Below, one piece after another: positions 1 through 8,003 of a stretch of DNA of 64,000 nucleotides. The stretch's first letter is position 1, and every line of letters starts with the position of its first letter. Position numbers and translations under genes: made by a program. The notes under the pieces were generated by a model. It saw only the letters and a list, made by a program, of their open reading frames with translations, did not search any database and was not told the origin of the DNA. The stretch comes from Sandaracinaceae bacterium (GTDB lineage Bacteria > Myxococcota_A > Polyangia > Polyangiales > Sandaracinaceae): contig JAVJQK010000104.1 in the NCBI GenBank assembly GCA_040218145.1, positions 208,730-272,729 of the forward strand. The letters are read 5' to 3'.

Positions 1-1838
1 TCGCCGCCGCTCCCGCCCGGGATCACGCCCGCCGCGCGGCCGCTCTGCCCCGCGCCCTGGAAAGACGTGAACATGGGACAGCGGGCCGAGCCGCCCTGCC
101 CGCCGCTCACGTCGACGCCGTCACACGTGTTGCGCCCGCCCGACCCGCCCGCGACCGTGTTCATCGGCCCGCTGGTGCAGTTGTGCGAGGCGTCCTCCAC
201 CGACGCGCGCGGCGGCGCGCCCGCGGCGGGCGGCGACATGAAGTCGGAGCCCGAGGTGCCGATCATGCCCGGCATCCCGTCGCCCGGGACGCCGGCGCGG
301 ACCGTCATCTCGCGGAGGGACAGCGACGGCCCCGGATCGAGCGCGTACACGCCGAAGGTGGGGGCCGCGGCGCGCGACGCGTCCAGGCCACGGAGCTCCA
401 GCCACTCCACGCTCGTCTCGCTGCTCCCCGCACCGCGGATCACCATCGCCGCGCCGCCCGGCGCCGTCGTGTCGACGGGCGCGCGCACGATCGTGCGGAA
501 GCCGTCCGGGTCGAGCGCGAGGAAGTCGCGGCGGTAGCCGCCGTGCACGAACACCCCGTCGGGGAGCTCCACCGTCTCGGCGTAGGTGCCCGACGCGACG
601 AACACGTGCGGTCGCGCCCCCGGCATGCCGATCGACGCGGCGGCCCGGTCGAGCCCGACCTGGAGGGTGCGGAGCGGGCGGGTGGGCGAGCCCGGCCCAT
701 CGTCGTCGCCGTCGGGCGCCACGTAGAAGCTCTGGATCACGATGCCGTCGGCGCCGTCGCAGTTCACGTCGAGCGCCTCGCCCTCGGCGCCCACCGGCCC
801 CGGCACGTCGCTGAGCGAGCCGACGGTGCACTCGCAGCCGTTCGCGATGTCGAGATCGGCGTCGATGCGGTCGCCCGGCATGATCCCGTCCGCGGCGTCG
901 GGGCAGGCGAGGACACACCGCGGGGCGAAGGGGTCGCCGCCGCAGACGAGGTCTCCCTCCGGCGCGGTCGAGAGCGTGCAGTCCACGCCGCACTCGCCGC
1001 AGTGGTGGATGTCGAGGCTGTACGCGCCGCGCGCGTCGCGGAAGCCCTCGTCGATCATCCCGTCGCAGTCGTTGTCGGCCTCGTCGCAGACATCGAGCGG
1101 CGCGACGCACTCGCTGATCACGCCGTCGTCGCACACCGCCGACCCCGCGCATCGCTCGCCCATCGGGTCGATCAGCGCGCACGCCAGCGTGAACGCGTCG
1201 CCCGGGTCACACGCGCAGCTCCCGCCCTCCGGAACACAGACCCCCTCCACGCAGCCGTAGCCGTCCGGACAGCCCAGCTCACAGGATACCGTGCAGCGCC
1301 GCTCGCCCGCGATGAGCGCGCAGCTCGCCGCCGCGAGATCGCCGCAGTCGCCGTCGTCCGCGCACGGGAGGCAGAGCCGATCGATCGGCACGCAGCGCCC
1401 CGTGGTCGACGGCGCGAAGCCGGCCGCGCACTCGAGCGCGACGCAGGTGGGTGAGCCCTCCACGAGCTCACACGCGACCGCGAGCGCCTCGCCCGAAGGC
1501 CGGCAAGGCATATTGCAGCCGCCGCAGTGGTCGGGGTGCACGTAGCGGCCGTCTTCGTCGCGGAAGTCCTCGTCGACGAAGAGGTCCGCGTCCACGCCGC
1601 CGTCCAGCCCCGCGTCGGATCCGCCGTCGCGCAGGCCGGCGTCGAAGACCCCGCTGACGCGCAGGCCATCGAGGTCGTCGTCCAGCCCGTTGCAGCGCTC
1701 GGGCTCGGGCTGCGGAAGCTCGCGCTCCTCGGGCGGGTCGTCGATCGTCGCGGTCCGCGCCCCACAGGCCGGCAGCAGGCCCACGAGCGGCAGGAGCGAA
1801 AGGAGAGCGAGCAGCACGCCGTTCGGTCTACGCGACAC
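1..1838 (-). CDS. MopE-like metal-binding / right-handed beta-helix surface protein (partial, C-terminus off the window)
   Basis: The reading frame is open from a GTG at 1838 to the left edge (about 612 codons, no stop). The N-terminus has a hydrophobic signal followed by LLPACG, so a lipoprotein is likely. Two MopE-type putative metal-binding motifs are visible, CNGLDDDLDG and CDEADNDCDGMIDEGF, separated by Cys-rich segments. Beyond about residue 370 the sequence FYVAPDGDDDG with SPTRPLRTLQ is typical of the start of DUF1565/parallel beta-helix proteins, and a Gly/Ala-rich stretch follows. This family is usually exported to the cell surface; a copper or calcium role is only inferred. Other frames here give Arg-rich shadow ORFs. 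Confidence 0.75.
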   Translation of the reverse strand, partial: MSRRPNGVLLALLSLLPLVGLLPACGARTATIDDPPEERELPQPEPERCNGLDDDLDGLRVSGVFDAGLRDGGSDAGLDGGVDADLFVDEDFRDEDGRYVHPDHCGGCNMPCRPSGEALAVACELVEGSPTCVALECAAGFAPSTTGRCVPIDRLCLPCADDGDCGDLAAASCALIAGERRCTVSCELGCPDGYGCVEGVCVPEGGSCACDPGDAFTLACALIDPMGERCAGSAVCDDGVISECVAPLDVCDEADNDCDGMIDEGFRDARGAYSLDIHHCGECGVDCTLSTAPEGDLVCGGDPFAPRCVLACPDAADGIMPGDRIDADLDIANGCECTVGSLSDVPGPVGAEGEALDVNCDGADGIVIQSFYVAPDGDDDGPGSPTRPLRTLQVGLDRAAASIGMPGARPHVFVASGTYAETVELPDGVFVHGGYRRDFLALDPDGFRTIVRAPVDTTAPGGAAMVIRGAGSSETSVEWLELRGLDASRAAAPTFGVYALDPGPSLSLREMTVRAGVPGDGMPGMIGTSGSDFMSPPAAGAPPRASVEDASHNCTSGPMNTVAGGSGGRNTCDGVDVSGGQGGSARCPMFTSFQGAGQSGRAAGVIPGGSGG

Positions 1839-2011
1839 GCGCGGAGAATAGCCGTACCGCGCGCGCGCGCCATCAAAGCGAAGAATCACGGGGATGTGCG
1901 AAGGCATGATGCGAGCCACGAGCGGGGGCAGAGGAATGCGATGAGCTCCCTCCCTCCAGTGCGCCGGACCGTGCCCAACGTTTCACACTCGTGGGCAGCA
2001 CACACGGTCGC

Positions 2012-2674
2012 TCAGCACGCCGCGCCCGACCGGATGCACACCCACGCGCCCCCACCCGGGCCACGGCACTCCATGCAGGTCTGCCCCGAGGGGCAGCCCG
2101 CGGTGCGGCAGTCCGAGCCGGTCGCGCCGCACATCCCGTCCGCCTGGACGTCGGTGCCCATGCTCTGTGCGAGACACTCGTTGTCGTAGTCGTTGCCGTC
2201 GCAGCCGCAGACCGGCATGAGGATGCGCGGGCAGACGGTGGGTCGCGGTCGACAGGCGCCGGATCCGCCGCAGGTGCGGTCCGCCGCATAGTCGCAGAAC
2301 TCGCCAGCGGCGCAGGGCGCGCCCGCGCCGCAGTCACACACGAGCGTGCCGCACTCGCAGGCGGTCGCGCCTTCGTATCGGCAGCCCATCGGGGGCGCGG
2401 GGCACGGCGGAGGGACACACGCGTCGACCCCCGAGTCCGCTCGGCCGGCGTCATCGCCGCCCGCGTCGGAGGCAGGCCCGGCGTCGTCCGCCCCGGAGTC
2501 GCTCGCGCTGCCCGAGTCCGGCGCGCCAGCGTCGGTGGGAGGCGCCGCGTCCATGGGCACGGCCGCGTCCATGAGCACGGCCGCGTCTCGTCCTGCGCCG
2601 CTGTCGTCGGAGACGGACTCGGCGTCGCAAGCGCTCAGGATCAGCAAGACAGAGAGGCAAAGGCGGGTCTTCAT
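2012..2674 (-). CDS. Kazal-type domain lipoprotein
   Basis: A 220-residue lipoprotein: MKTRLCLSVLLILSAC is a signal peptide with lipobox Cys16. It is followed by about 70 residues of Asp/Ala/Gly/Ser linker (DAG-type repeats), then Cys-rich modules. The segment VCPRILMPVCGCDGNDYDNE matches a Kazal serine-protease-inhibitor module (CxPVCG, Asp-Gly, then Tyr, Asn and Cys). The start at 2674 was chosen because it begins the signal peptide and has GGAGGG directly before ATG; a longer in-frame start lacks a signal. It may inhibit secreted proteases such as the S8 and trypsin-like enzymes in this window, but the target is not shown. Confidence 0.8.
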   Translation of the reverse strand: MKTRLCLSVLLILSACDAESVSDDSGAGRDAAVLMDAAVPMDAAPPTDAGAPDSGSASDSGADDAGPASDAGGDDAGRADSGVDACVPPPCPAPPMGCRYEGATACECGTLVCDCGAGAPCAAGEFCDYAADRTCGGSGACRPRPTVCPRILMPVCGCDGNDYDNECLAQSMGTDVQADGMCGATGSDCRTAGCPSGQTCMECRGPGGGAWVCIRSGAAC

Positions 2675-2732
2675 CCCTCCACCATACCCCCGCGGGAGAA
2701 TAGAGCGGAGGTCCGAGCGTCGGAGCGGATGG

Positions 2733-2738
2733 TACGGT
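2733..2738 (+). promoter_or_regulatory. candidate -10 element, leaderless start
   Basis: TACGGT ends 6 nt before the ATG at 2745, placing transcription initiation at about the start codon. No convincing -35 is visible. Confidence 0.25.
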
Positions 2739-2744
2739 CGATTC

Positions 2745-3479
2745 ATGCGACGCCTCTCCATCGCCCCGCTCCATCTCGCCGCCGGTCTCGCGCTCACCTT
2801 CGTGGCCGTGGGGGCGCTCGCGCAGGACGACACGAACCGCGAGACGCAGGCGACGCCCTGCCCCGACGCGACCTTTCAGCCGCAGCTGATGACGCCGCCC
2901 GCCGGACGCGTGCCGCGCGACGCCTCGATCGTGGTCGGCCTCTTCCCGGGCGGCACCTTCCGCGACCTGCCTCCGGTGCAGCTCACCCGACGCCGCCGCG
3001 AGGTCGCGCTGCGCCGCGAGCCCATCGCCCCCGGGCTCTATCGGCTGACCCCCGACGTGCGCCGCATCTACGGCCGCTATGACGTCTCGGGCGTGGTGGG
3101 CAGCCCCGAGATCGTCTTCGGTCGCCCCGGCGCGCCCGCGCCGCCGACCACCCCGCGGGTCTCGCGGGTCGAGCGTTACCTCCGCGCGAGCGGCGGCGAG
3201 ATGACGCGCGAGCTGCGCGCGCACTTCGGCTTCCCCATCCCCAACGGCGTCGTCGCGGTGCTCGCCTACTGGGACGGGGACGCCTCGCCCGATCACTGGG
3301 TGCGCGCGGTGCCCACCCGGACCGACGCGGTGATCTGGTCGGCGAGCGGCGCCTGCACCCCTCAGCCCGAGGGCGCGTCCCCGCCGCCCGCCTCGGGTTC
3401 GATCCGCCTCGCCTTCGTCGACCAGTACGGTCAGGTCAGCCAGCCGAGCGAGCCCTCGCCCCTGCCGGCTGCGGACTGA
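2745..3479 (+). CDS. secreted protein of unknown function
   Basis: A 244-residue exported protein. Residues 1-26 form a signal peptide ending VGALA before QDD. The mature part has two Ig-like looking segments (for example DASIVVGLFPGGTF and GSIRLAFVDQYGQVSQPS) and Pro-rich linkers. No enzyme motif was recognised. The ATG at 2745 is chosen because it starts the signal peptide; the upstream extension of the open frame is shadow. It is divergent from the Kazal lipoprotein and convergent with the small TPR gene. Confidence 0.7.
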   Translation: MRRLSIAPLHLAAGLALTFVAVGALAQDDTNRETQATPCPDATFQPQLMTPPAGRVPRDASIVVGLFPGGTFRDLPPVQLTRRRREVALRREPIAPGLYRLTPDVRRIYGRYDVSGVVGSPEIVFGRPGAPAPPTTPRVSRVERYLRASGGEMTRELRAHFGFPIPNGVVAVLAYWDGDASPDHWVRAVPTRTDAVIWSASGACTPQPEGASPPPASGSIRLAFVDQYGQVSQPSEPSPLPAAD

Positions 3480-3524
3480 TCGTCACTCTTCGGGCGTCAT
3501 CGCCAGCACCAGTCTGGTATGGGC

Positions 3525-3833
3525 TCAGAGCGCCATCAAGAAGCCGTCGAGCTCACGCGCCGCGTGGTCGTCGTGCTTGGCCTTCGCCTGCACGATCCCC
3601 TGCTCGGCCCAGGCGCGCGCGTCCTCGTCCCGATCGAGCTCGAGGGCCACCTGCGCGGCCATCAGGTAGGTCGGCACGTAGTCCACGAAGCGCTCGCGCA
3701 CGTCCGCGTAGGCAGCGAGCGCGTCCTCGAGCCGCCCCAGGGAGCGCAGCTCCATGGCGCGCGCGTAGTGATGGAAGGGATCCGTCGACCCCTTGGCGAT
3801 CATCTGCTCGATCATCGCGAGGCGGTCGCTCAC
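3525..3833 (-). CDS. small TPR-like protein
   Basis: A 102-residue protein with two or three TPR-like helical hairpins ([20 protein letters not shown], then an acidic helix pair). It starts at GTG 3833, which overlaps the hpt stop codon as GTGA, so translation is probably coupled. Similar small TPR proteins often accompany housekeeping genes in myxobacteria. No specific function can be assigned. It is the last gene of the fliQ-fliR-hpt operon. Confidence 0.75.
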   Translation of the reverse strand: MSDRLAMIEQMIAKGSTDPFHHYARAMELRSLGRLEDALAAYADVRERFVDYVPTYLMAAQVALELDRDEDARAWAEQGIVQAKAKHDDHAARELDGFLMAL

Positions 3834-4354
3834 TCCGATCCTCCTCCGAGGACACCCAGGTACGGCAAGTTGCGGTAGCGCTCGTCGAAGTCGAGGCCGT
3901 AGCCGATCACGAAGACGTCTTCGATGGTGAAGCCCAGATAGTCGATGTCGACCGGGACCTTGGTGCGGGCCGGCTTGTGCAGGAGCGAGGCGAGCTTCAG
4001 CGACGCGGGGTGACGCGTCTCGAAGTTGTCGCGCATGTACTCCATCGTCAGGCCGGTATCGACGATGTCCTCGACGATGATCACGTGCTTGCCCTCGATG
4101 GGCTTGGTGAGATCGAGCGTGGTCTGCACGACGCCGCTCGAGCTGCTGCCCTCGTAGCTGCGGCAGCCGAAGAACTCGATCGAGAGCGGCAGATCGATCG
4201 CGCGCGCCAGATCCGCGGCGAAGACGAAGCTGCCCTTGAGGACCGGGACGAGCACCAGCTCCTTGCCGCGGAAGTCCTCGGTGATGCGGGCGCCGAGCTC
4301 GCGCACCTTGTCGGCGATGGTCTCGGCGTCGATGAGGGTCTGAAGGTCGTCCAT
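3830..4354 (-). CDS. hpt: hypoxanthine phosphoribosyltransferase
   Basis: A 174-residue purine-salvage enzyme converting hypoxanthine or guanine plus PRPP to IMP or GMP in the cytoplasm. The PRPP-binding loop [13 protein letters not shown] is intact, as is the N-terminal [14 protein letters not shown] and the [20 protein letters not shown] region that binds base and metal. Length is normal for bacterial Hpt. It starts 15 nt after fliR and overlaps the following TPR gene by 4 nt, so it lies inside a four-gene leftward operon. Confidence 0.95.
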   Translation of the reverse strand: MDDLQTLIDAETIADKVRELGARITEDFRGKELVLVPVLKGSFVFAADLARAIDLPLSIEFFGCRSYEGSSSSGVVQTTLDLTKPIEGKHVIIVEDIVDTGLTMEYMRDNFETRHPASLKLASLLHKPARTKVPVDIDYLGFTIEDVFVIGYGLDFDERYRNLPYLGVLGGGSE

Positions 4355-4369
4355 GTCGCGGCGTGTCTA

Positions 4370-5191
4370 TCACCCGAAGGCGGAGCGGACCAGGGCCCGC
4401 GCGGCGTCGATCGAGCCCGCGAAGGTCGGCCCGAGCCGCGGGAGCAGCGCGCCGAGCGAGAGCAGCGCCACCGCCACCCCGAGCGCGGCGCGCAGCGACA
4501 TGCCCTCCATCCAGAGGCGCAGGCTGGGCGCGGCGCGGCCCCAGAGCCCGAGGACCAGCTCCAGCACCAGGAACGCGAGCAGCGCGGGCGCCGCGAACGC
4601 GACCGTCAGCTCGAGCGCCACGGTGACCAGCCGGCCCGCGCCCATCGCGAACGCGGCGAGGCTCGCCCCGTCCGCGCCCGCCCCGACCGGGGCGTCGATC
4701 AGCCCGTCCGCGAACGCCGCGAGCGCCAGCCGATGGCCGCCGAGCGCGATGAAGAGCACCACCGACGCCGCGAGGTGCAGCGCGCCGAGCGGGCTCGAGT
4801 CGCCGAGCGGAGAGACCACCGTCGCGTCGGGCGGGCTGCCGCGCCAGCGATCGACCAGCTGCCCGGTCCAGCCGAGCGCGTAGAGGGGCACGCTGGCGGC
4901 GATGGCGAACGCGGCCCCGACCAGCACCTCCCGCACGCCGAGCACGAAGAGCGGCAGCCAGGAGACGGGCACCTCTGGCGCGCTCGAGAGCGCGAGCGGC
5001 GTCAGCGCGGCCGCGAGCACGACCGCGACGGACACGCGCACGAGCGCCGCCGTGCCCTGCCAGCCCAGCCACGGCGCGAGCCAGGCCAGGGGCACGGTGC
5101 GGGCGAGCACGAGCAGGAAGACGGGCGCGAGGCGATCGGGCTCCACGTCCACGCCGAGGGCCTCGAGGAGCGTCCCCTCGATCGCGGGCAT
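4370..5191 (-). CDS. fliR: FliR/SctT-family export-gate membrane protein
   Basis: A 273-residue, almost entirely hydrophobic protein with about six membrane segments. It fits the FliR (flagellar) / SctT (type III secretion) family that forms the export gate with FliP and FliQ. Start ATG at 5191 shares one base with the fliQ stop (TGATG); a longer in-frame start would overlap fliQ entirely. Assignment rests on topology, size and its coupled FliQ neighbour, because FliR sequences are weakly conserved. No fliP, flhB or flhA gene lies in the window. Confidence 0.75.
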   Translation of the reverse strand: MPAIEGTLLEALGVDVEPDRLAPVFLLVLARTVPLAWLAPWLGWQGTAALVRVSVAVVLAAALTPLALSSAPEVPVSWLPLFVLGVREVLVGAAFAIAASVPLYALGWTGQLVDRWRGSPPDATVVSPLGDSSPLGALHLAASVVLFIALGGHRLALAAFADGLIDAPVGAGADGASLAAFAMGAGRLVTVALELTVAFAAPALLAFLVLELVLGLWGRAAPSLRLWMEGMSLRAALGVAVALLSLGALLPRLGPTFAGSIDAARALVRSAFG

Positions 5192-5460
5192 CAGCCGACG
5201 AGCCCGGGGATGGACCGCCAGAGCTGCTCGGTGAACCCGACGAGCTGCGTCGCCATCCACCCGCCGACGAGCGCGAGCGTGAGCGAGACGAGGGCGACCT
5301 TCGGCACGAACGTCAGGCTCTGCTCCTGCACCTGCGTGGCCGCGGAGAGCACCGCCACCGTCAGCCCCGTGACCATCGCGACGACGAGCGCCGGGGCGCT
5401 CACCCAGAGCACGAGGTAGAGGCTCTCCGCGATCAGCCGGGACAGATCGGCGGCGTTCAT
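5191..5460 (-). CDS. fliQ: FliQ/SctS-family export-gate protein
   Basis: An 89-residue protein with two membrane helices. The conserved loop ATQVQEQSLTFVPK and the terminal RSIPGLVG are closer to flagellar FliQ than to SctS, where the loop differs. Start ATG at 5460 gives the standard family length. It is the first gene of fliQ-fliR-hpt-TPR and diverges from pcp. Flagellar or injectisome membership cannot be decided from this pair alone. Confidence 0.88.
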   Translation of the reverse strand: MNAADLSRLIAESLYLVLWVSAPALVVAMVTGLTVAVLSAATQVQEQSLTFVPKVALVSLTLALVGGWMATQLVGFTEQLWRSIPGLVG

Positions 5461-5546
5461 CGCGAGAGCCCGTCGGCGAGGTAGCGTTCGTCGTCGCGCA
5501 CGTCGATCGCGAGTGTCGTGCAATCGGGCGCCCGGGCCAAGCGCGC

Positions 5547-5552
5547 TATGCT
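5547..5552 (+). promoter_or_regulatory. candidate -10 element of pcp (leaderless)
   Basis: TATGCT ends 6 nt before the GTG at 5559, so transcription would start on the initiation codon. No clear Shine-Dalgarno sequence or -35 is seen. Confidence 0.35.
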
Positions 5553-5558
5553 GCCCAG

Positions 5559-6170
5559 GTGACCGCTCACACGCGCGTCCTCGTGACGGGGTTCGGCCCC
5601 TTCCTCCACCACGACGCCAACCCGTCCGAGCACCTCGCGCGCGCCCTCGACGGGCGACGACGGCGCGGCGTCCGGTTCGAGGCCGCGATCCTGCCCGTCC
5701 GCTACGAGGAGGCGGCCCGGCGCGCGCAGCAGAGCGGGCGCGGGCGCGCGGCGGTGCTGGCCCTGGGCCTGGCCGGCAAGGCGACACGGGTCCGGGTCGA
5801 GCGCCGCGGCCGCAACCTCTGCACGTCTCACCAGCCCGATGACCGCGGGGACGTCCGCCTCGGCCGCGCGCTGATCGGCGGCGCGCCGGCGGCGCTGCTC
5901 GGAATCGATCCCGGCCCGATGCACGAGGCGCTGCACGCGCGCGGGATCACGAGCGAGGGCTCGTCCGACGCGGGCGGCTACGTCTGCAACGACCTCTACT
6001 ACCGCCTGCTGCACGCGGGCGTGCCGACGCTCTTCGTGCACGTGCCGCCGGACATTCGCGTCCGCGCCGCGGCCGAGGCGCTGGCGGAGGGCTTCACTCG
6101 CGCCCTTGGAAGACGAACGGGATGCTGGTCTGGGTCTGGCCCCCGCTGGACGGGAAGCGCCAGCGCCTGA
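5559..6170 (+). CDS. pcp: pyroglutamyl-peptidase I (C15 cysteine peptidase)
   Basis: A 203-residue cytosolic peptidase that removes N-terminal pyroglutamate. Visible family features are VTGFGPF near the N-terminus, the Glu motif region ALGLAGKATRVRVERRGRN, the nucleophile motif DAGGYVCNDLYY (Cys) and FVHVPP (catalytic His). GTG 5559 is the only start giving the conserved N-terminus. The last 77 nt overlap, in convergent orientation, the 3' end of the AgmX-like gene, so the final 25 residues (GRRTGCWSG onward) look unlike the family. Confidence 0.9.
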   Translation: MTAHTRVLVTGFGPFLHHDANPSEHLARALDGRRRRGVRFEAAILPVRYEEAARRAQQSGRGRAAVLALGLAGKATRVRVERRGRNLCTSHQPDDRGDVRLGRALIGGAPAALLGIDPGPMHEALHARGITSEGSSDAGGYVCNDLYYRLLHAGVPTLFVHVPPDIRVRAAAEALAEGFTRALGRRTGCWSGSGPRWTGSASA

Positions 6171-7980
6171 CGCTCCGCTCGATGCACTCGTGCAGGTTGC
6201 CGAACGCCTGCCCACGAGCCCGAGCCTGCGTGACCGTGCCCGACCCGCCCACCGTGACGTCCACGTCGACGCGCACCGCGGGGGCGCGCCCGCTCTGCCT
6301 CGCCGCGGTCTCGTAGCAGCGCGTGACGCCGGCGCGCTCGCGGTTGACGACGGAGCGGATCTGGTCGGCGTTGAGGGTGCTCGTGCTGCGCTCGCGGCGC
6401 TCGTCGAGCACGCCGCGGGTGGGCGTGCCGATCGGCGCGGGCCCGGCGCTGTCGTCCGCGAACCGATCGAAGCGCGGATCGGGCCGCTTGGTCGCGGCGG
6501 CGCCGCCGCCCGTGCCTCCGGTGCCTGCGCTCGAGGGCGTGGCGCTCGATGTGCCGCGGCTGGTCCCGCCTCCGCGCTGGGTCGTGCCGCCGCGCTGGGT
6601 CGACGGCGCCTCGGTGGCTGCCTCTTCGACGCCCTCTTCTTCGCCCCCTTCGTCGGGCGCGCCTTCGGGCGTCTCCTCTGCCTCGTCGGGCGGCGTCTCG
6701 GGGACCTCGGTGTCGAGGGTGGGCTCGGCCGGGCCCTGGGGCTCGGTCGGCGCGGTCGGCTCGTTCACCGCGACCGCGGGCTGCGCCGGCTGACGGAGCA
6801 GCTGGCTGCCGACCATCACCGCGAGCGCGACGCCGAAGGCCATCGCGCCCGCGATCGCGATCCAAGCGCCGATGGGGATCGCGCGGCGGCGACGCTCGAC
6901 GGGCACCGCGGCGGCGGTCGGCGACTCGGCCGGGGGCGCGTGGAACGCGCCGGGCGTCGGACCGAGCCCGGGCGCCGGGGCGGCTCCGGGGGAAGACCCC
7001 GCCGCGCCCATGCCGGCCTGCGACGCGAAGGGATCGAAGACGTCGGAGTCACCACCGAAGGCGACGCCCGCCGGCTTGCGGCGCGCCTCCTCCTCCTGCT
7101 GCTGAGCCTGCTGAGCGGCCTGCTGCTGCGCGGCGTCGGCTGCGGCCGCCTCCGCCGCGGCCCGCTCGCGCGCCTGGCGCTCGGCCTCCTCCTGCTCGCG
7201 CGCCTCCCGCTCCATCGCCTCGAAGTCGACGGCGGCGCCCACGCGCGTCGGCTCGTCGTCGAAGTCGTTCTGCGGCAGGTCGTCGAGGGCGGGCGCCGCG
7301 GCCGCGCCGAGGCGACCTCCGATCGGCACCACGTTCCCGCGCGCGGCGGCGCGGTTCGACTCGGATCCGCCGAGGGGTCGCGTGGGCTGACTGCGCGCGC
7401 TGCTCGGCGGGCGCGCGGGACGCGCCGGGCCGCGGTTGCCCAGCCCTCGCCCGGGCGTGGGGAACGCCGGCTTCGGCGGCGCGGGGCGCGCCTTCGTGAG
7501 CAGCGCGGCCAGCTCCGGGATGTTCTTCAGCTCGCGCCAGTCGTCGAATCCCTCACGCCAGCTGAGCGACGAGCCGAGGATGGCCCCGGCCGCGATCTTG
7601 TTCGCGATCTCGCCCCGCTTCATCGGGCCGACGGGCACGTCGTTGATCGCCACGTACCACTGGTCGAGCGCGGTGGGCTTCTGGGCCGCGGGCGCCTGGC
7701 CCGCGTTCTTGCGGAAGTCCGCCCCGAGGGCCGAGCGAGAGCTGCGCGACGGCGCGGGGCCGACCCCCGAGCCGCCGACACTCGAGCCGCGACGGCGGCC
7801 GCCGGGCGACGACGCGGACGGACGGCTGCTGCGGCTGGCCGCCTCCTTGCTGGCGCTCTTGTCCCCACGGATGACGATCGGATGGTTGCAGCGACGGCAA
7901 TCCATCTTGAGCGTTCGGCCGGCGATCTTCTCGTCGGAGATCTGGTACTTGGCCTTGCAGTTGGGGCAGAGGAACTTCAT
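6094..7980 (-). CDS. AgmX/GltJ-like gliding-motility protein (zinc ribbon, GYF, TonB-like C-terminus)
   Basis: A 628-residue single-span protein. Domains in order: an N-terminal zinc ribbon with Cys5, Cys8, Cys28 and Cys31; a GYF-like domain at about 130-185 (QWYVAINDVPVGPMKRGEIA); long Ala/Gln/Glu- and Pro-rich cytoplasmic linkers; one membrane helix (IGAWIAIAGAMAFGVALAVM); an acidic Pro/Glu periplasmic stretch; and an AgmX/PglI TonB-like C-terminal domain with CYETAAR and CIERSVRRWRFP. This matches Myxococcus AgmX/GltJ, an inner-membrane component of the gliding complex. Start at 7980 begins the zinc ribbon. It lies 23 nt downstream of the MshEN-receiver gene. Confidence 0.88.
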   Translation of the reverse strand: MKFLCPNCKAKYQISDEKIAGRTLKMDCRRCNHPIVIRGDKSASKEAASRSSRPSASSPGGRRRGSSVGGSGVGPAPSRSSRSALGADFRKNAGQAPAAQKPTALDQWYVAINDVPVGPMKRGEIANKIAAGAILGSSLSWREGFDDWRELKNIPELAALLTKARPAPPKPAFPTPGRGLGNRGPARPARPPSSARSQPTRPLGGSESNRAAARGNVVPIGGRLGAAAAPALDDLPQNDFDDEPTRVGAAVDFEAMEREAREQEEAERQARERAAAEAAAADAAQQQAAQQAQQQEEEARRKPAGVAFGGDSDVFDPFASQAGMGAAGSSPGAAPAPGLGPTPGAFHAPPAESPTAAAVPVERRRRAIPIGAWIAIAGAMAFGVALAVMVGSQLLRQPAQPAVAVNEPTAPTEPQGPAEPTLDTEVPETPPDEAEETPEGAPDEGGEEEGVEEAATEAPSTQRGGTTQRGGGTSRGTSSATPSSAGTGGTGGGAAATKRPDPRFDRFADDSAGPAPIGTPTRGVLDERRERSTSTLNADQIRSVVNRERAGVTRCYETAARQSGRAPAVRVDVDVTVGGSGTVTQARARGQAFGNLHECIERSVRRWRFPSSGGQTQTSIPFVFQGRE

Positions 7981-8003
7981 GCGCGTGTCGTCGTCGCTTC
8001 TTC

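Noticed and set aside
121..1454. Long ORFs on both strands over the MopE-like gene
   Set aside because: Arg/Ala/Gly-rich compositions of antisense or shifted frames; the GTG frame from 1838 carries the metal-binding and beta-helix motifs.
3480..3524. ACCAG-T-CTGGT as a bidirectional terminator between convergent genes
   Set aside because: The stem is only 5 bp with no U-tract on either strand.
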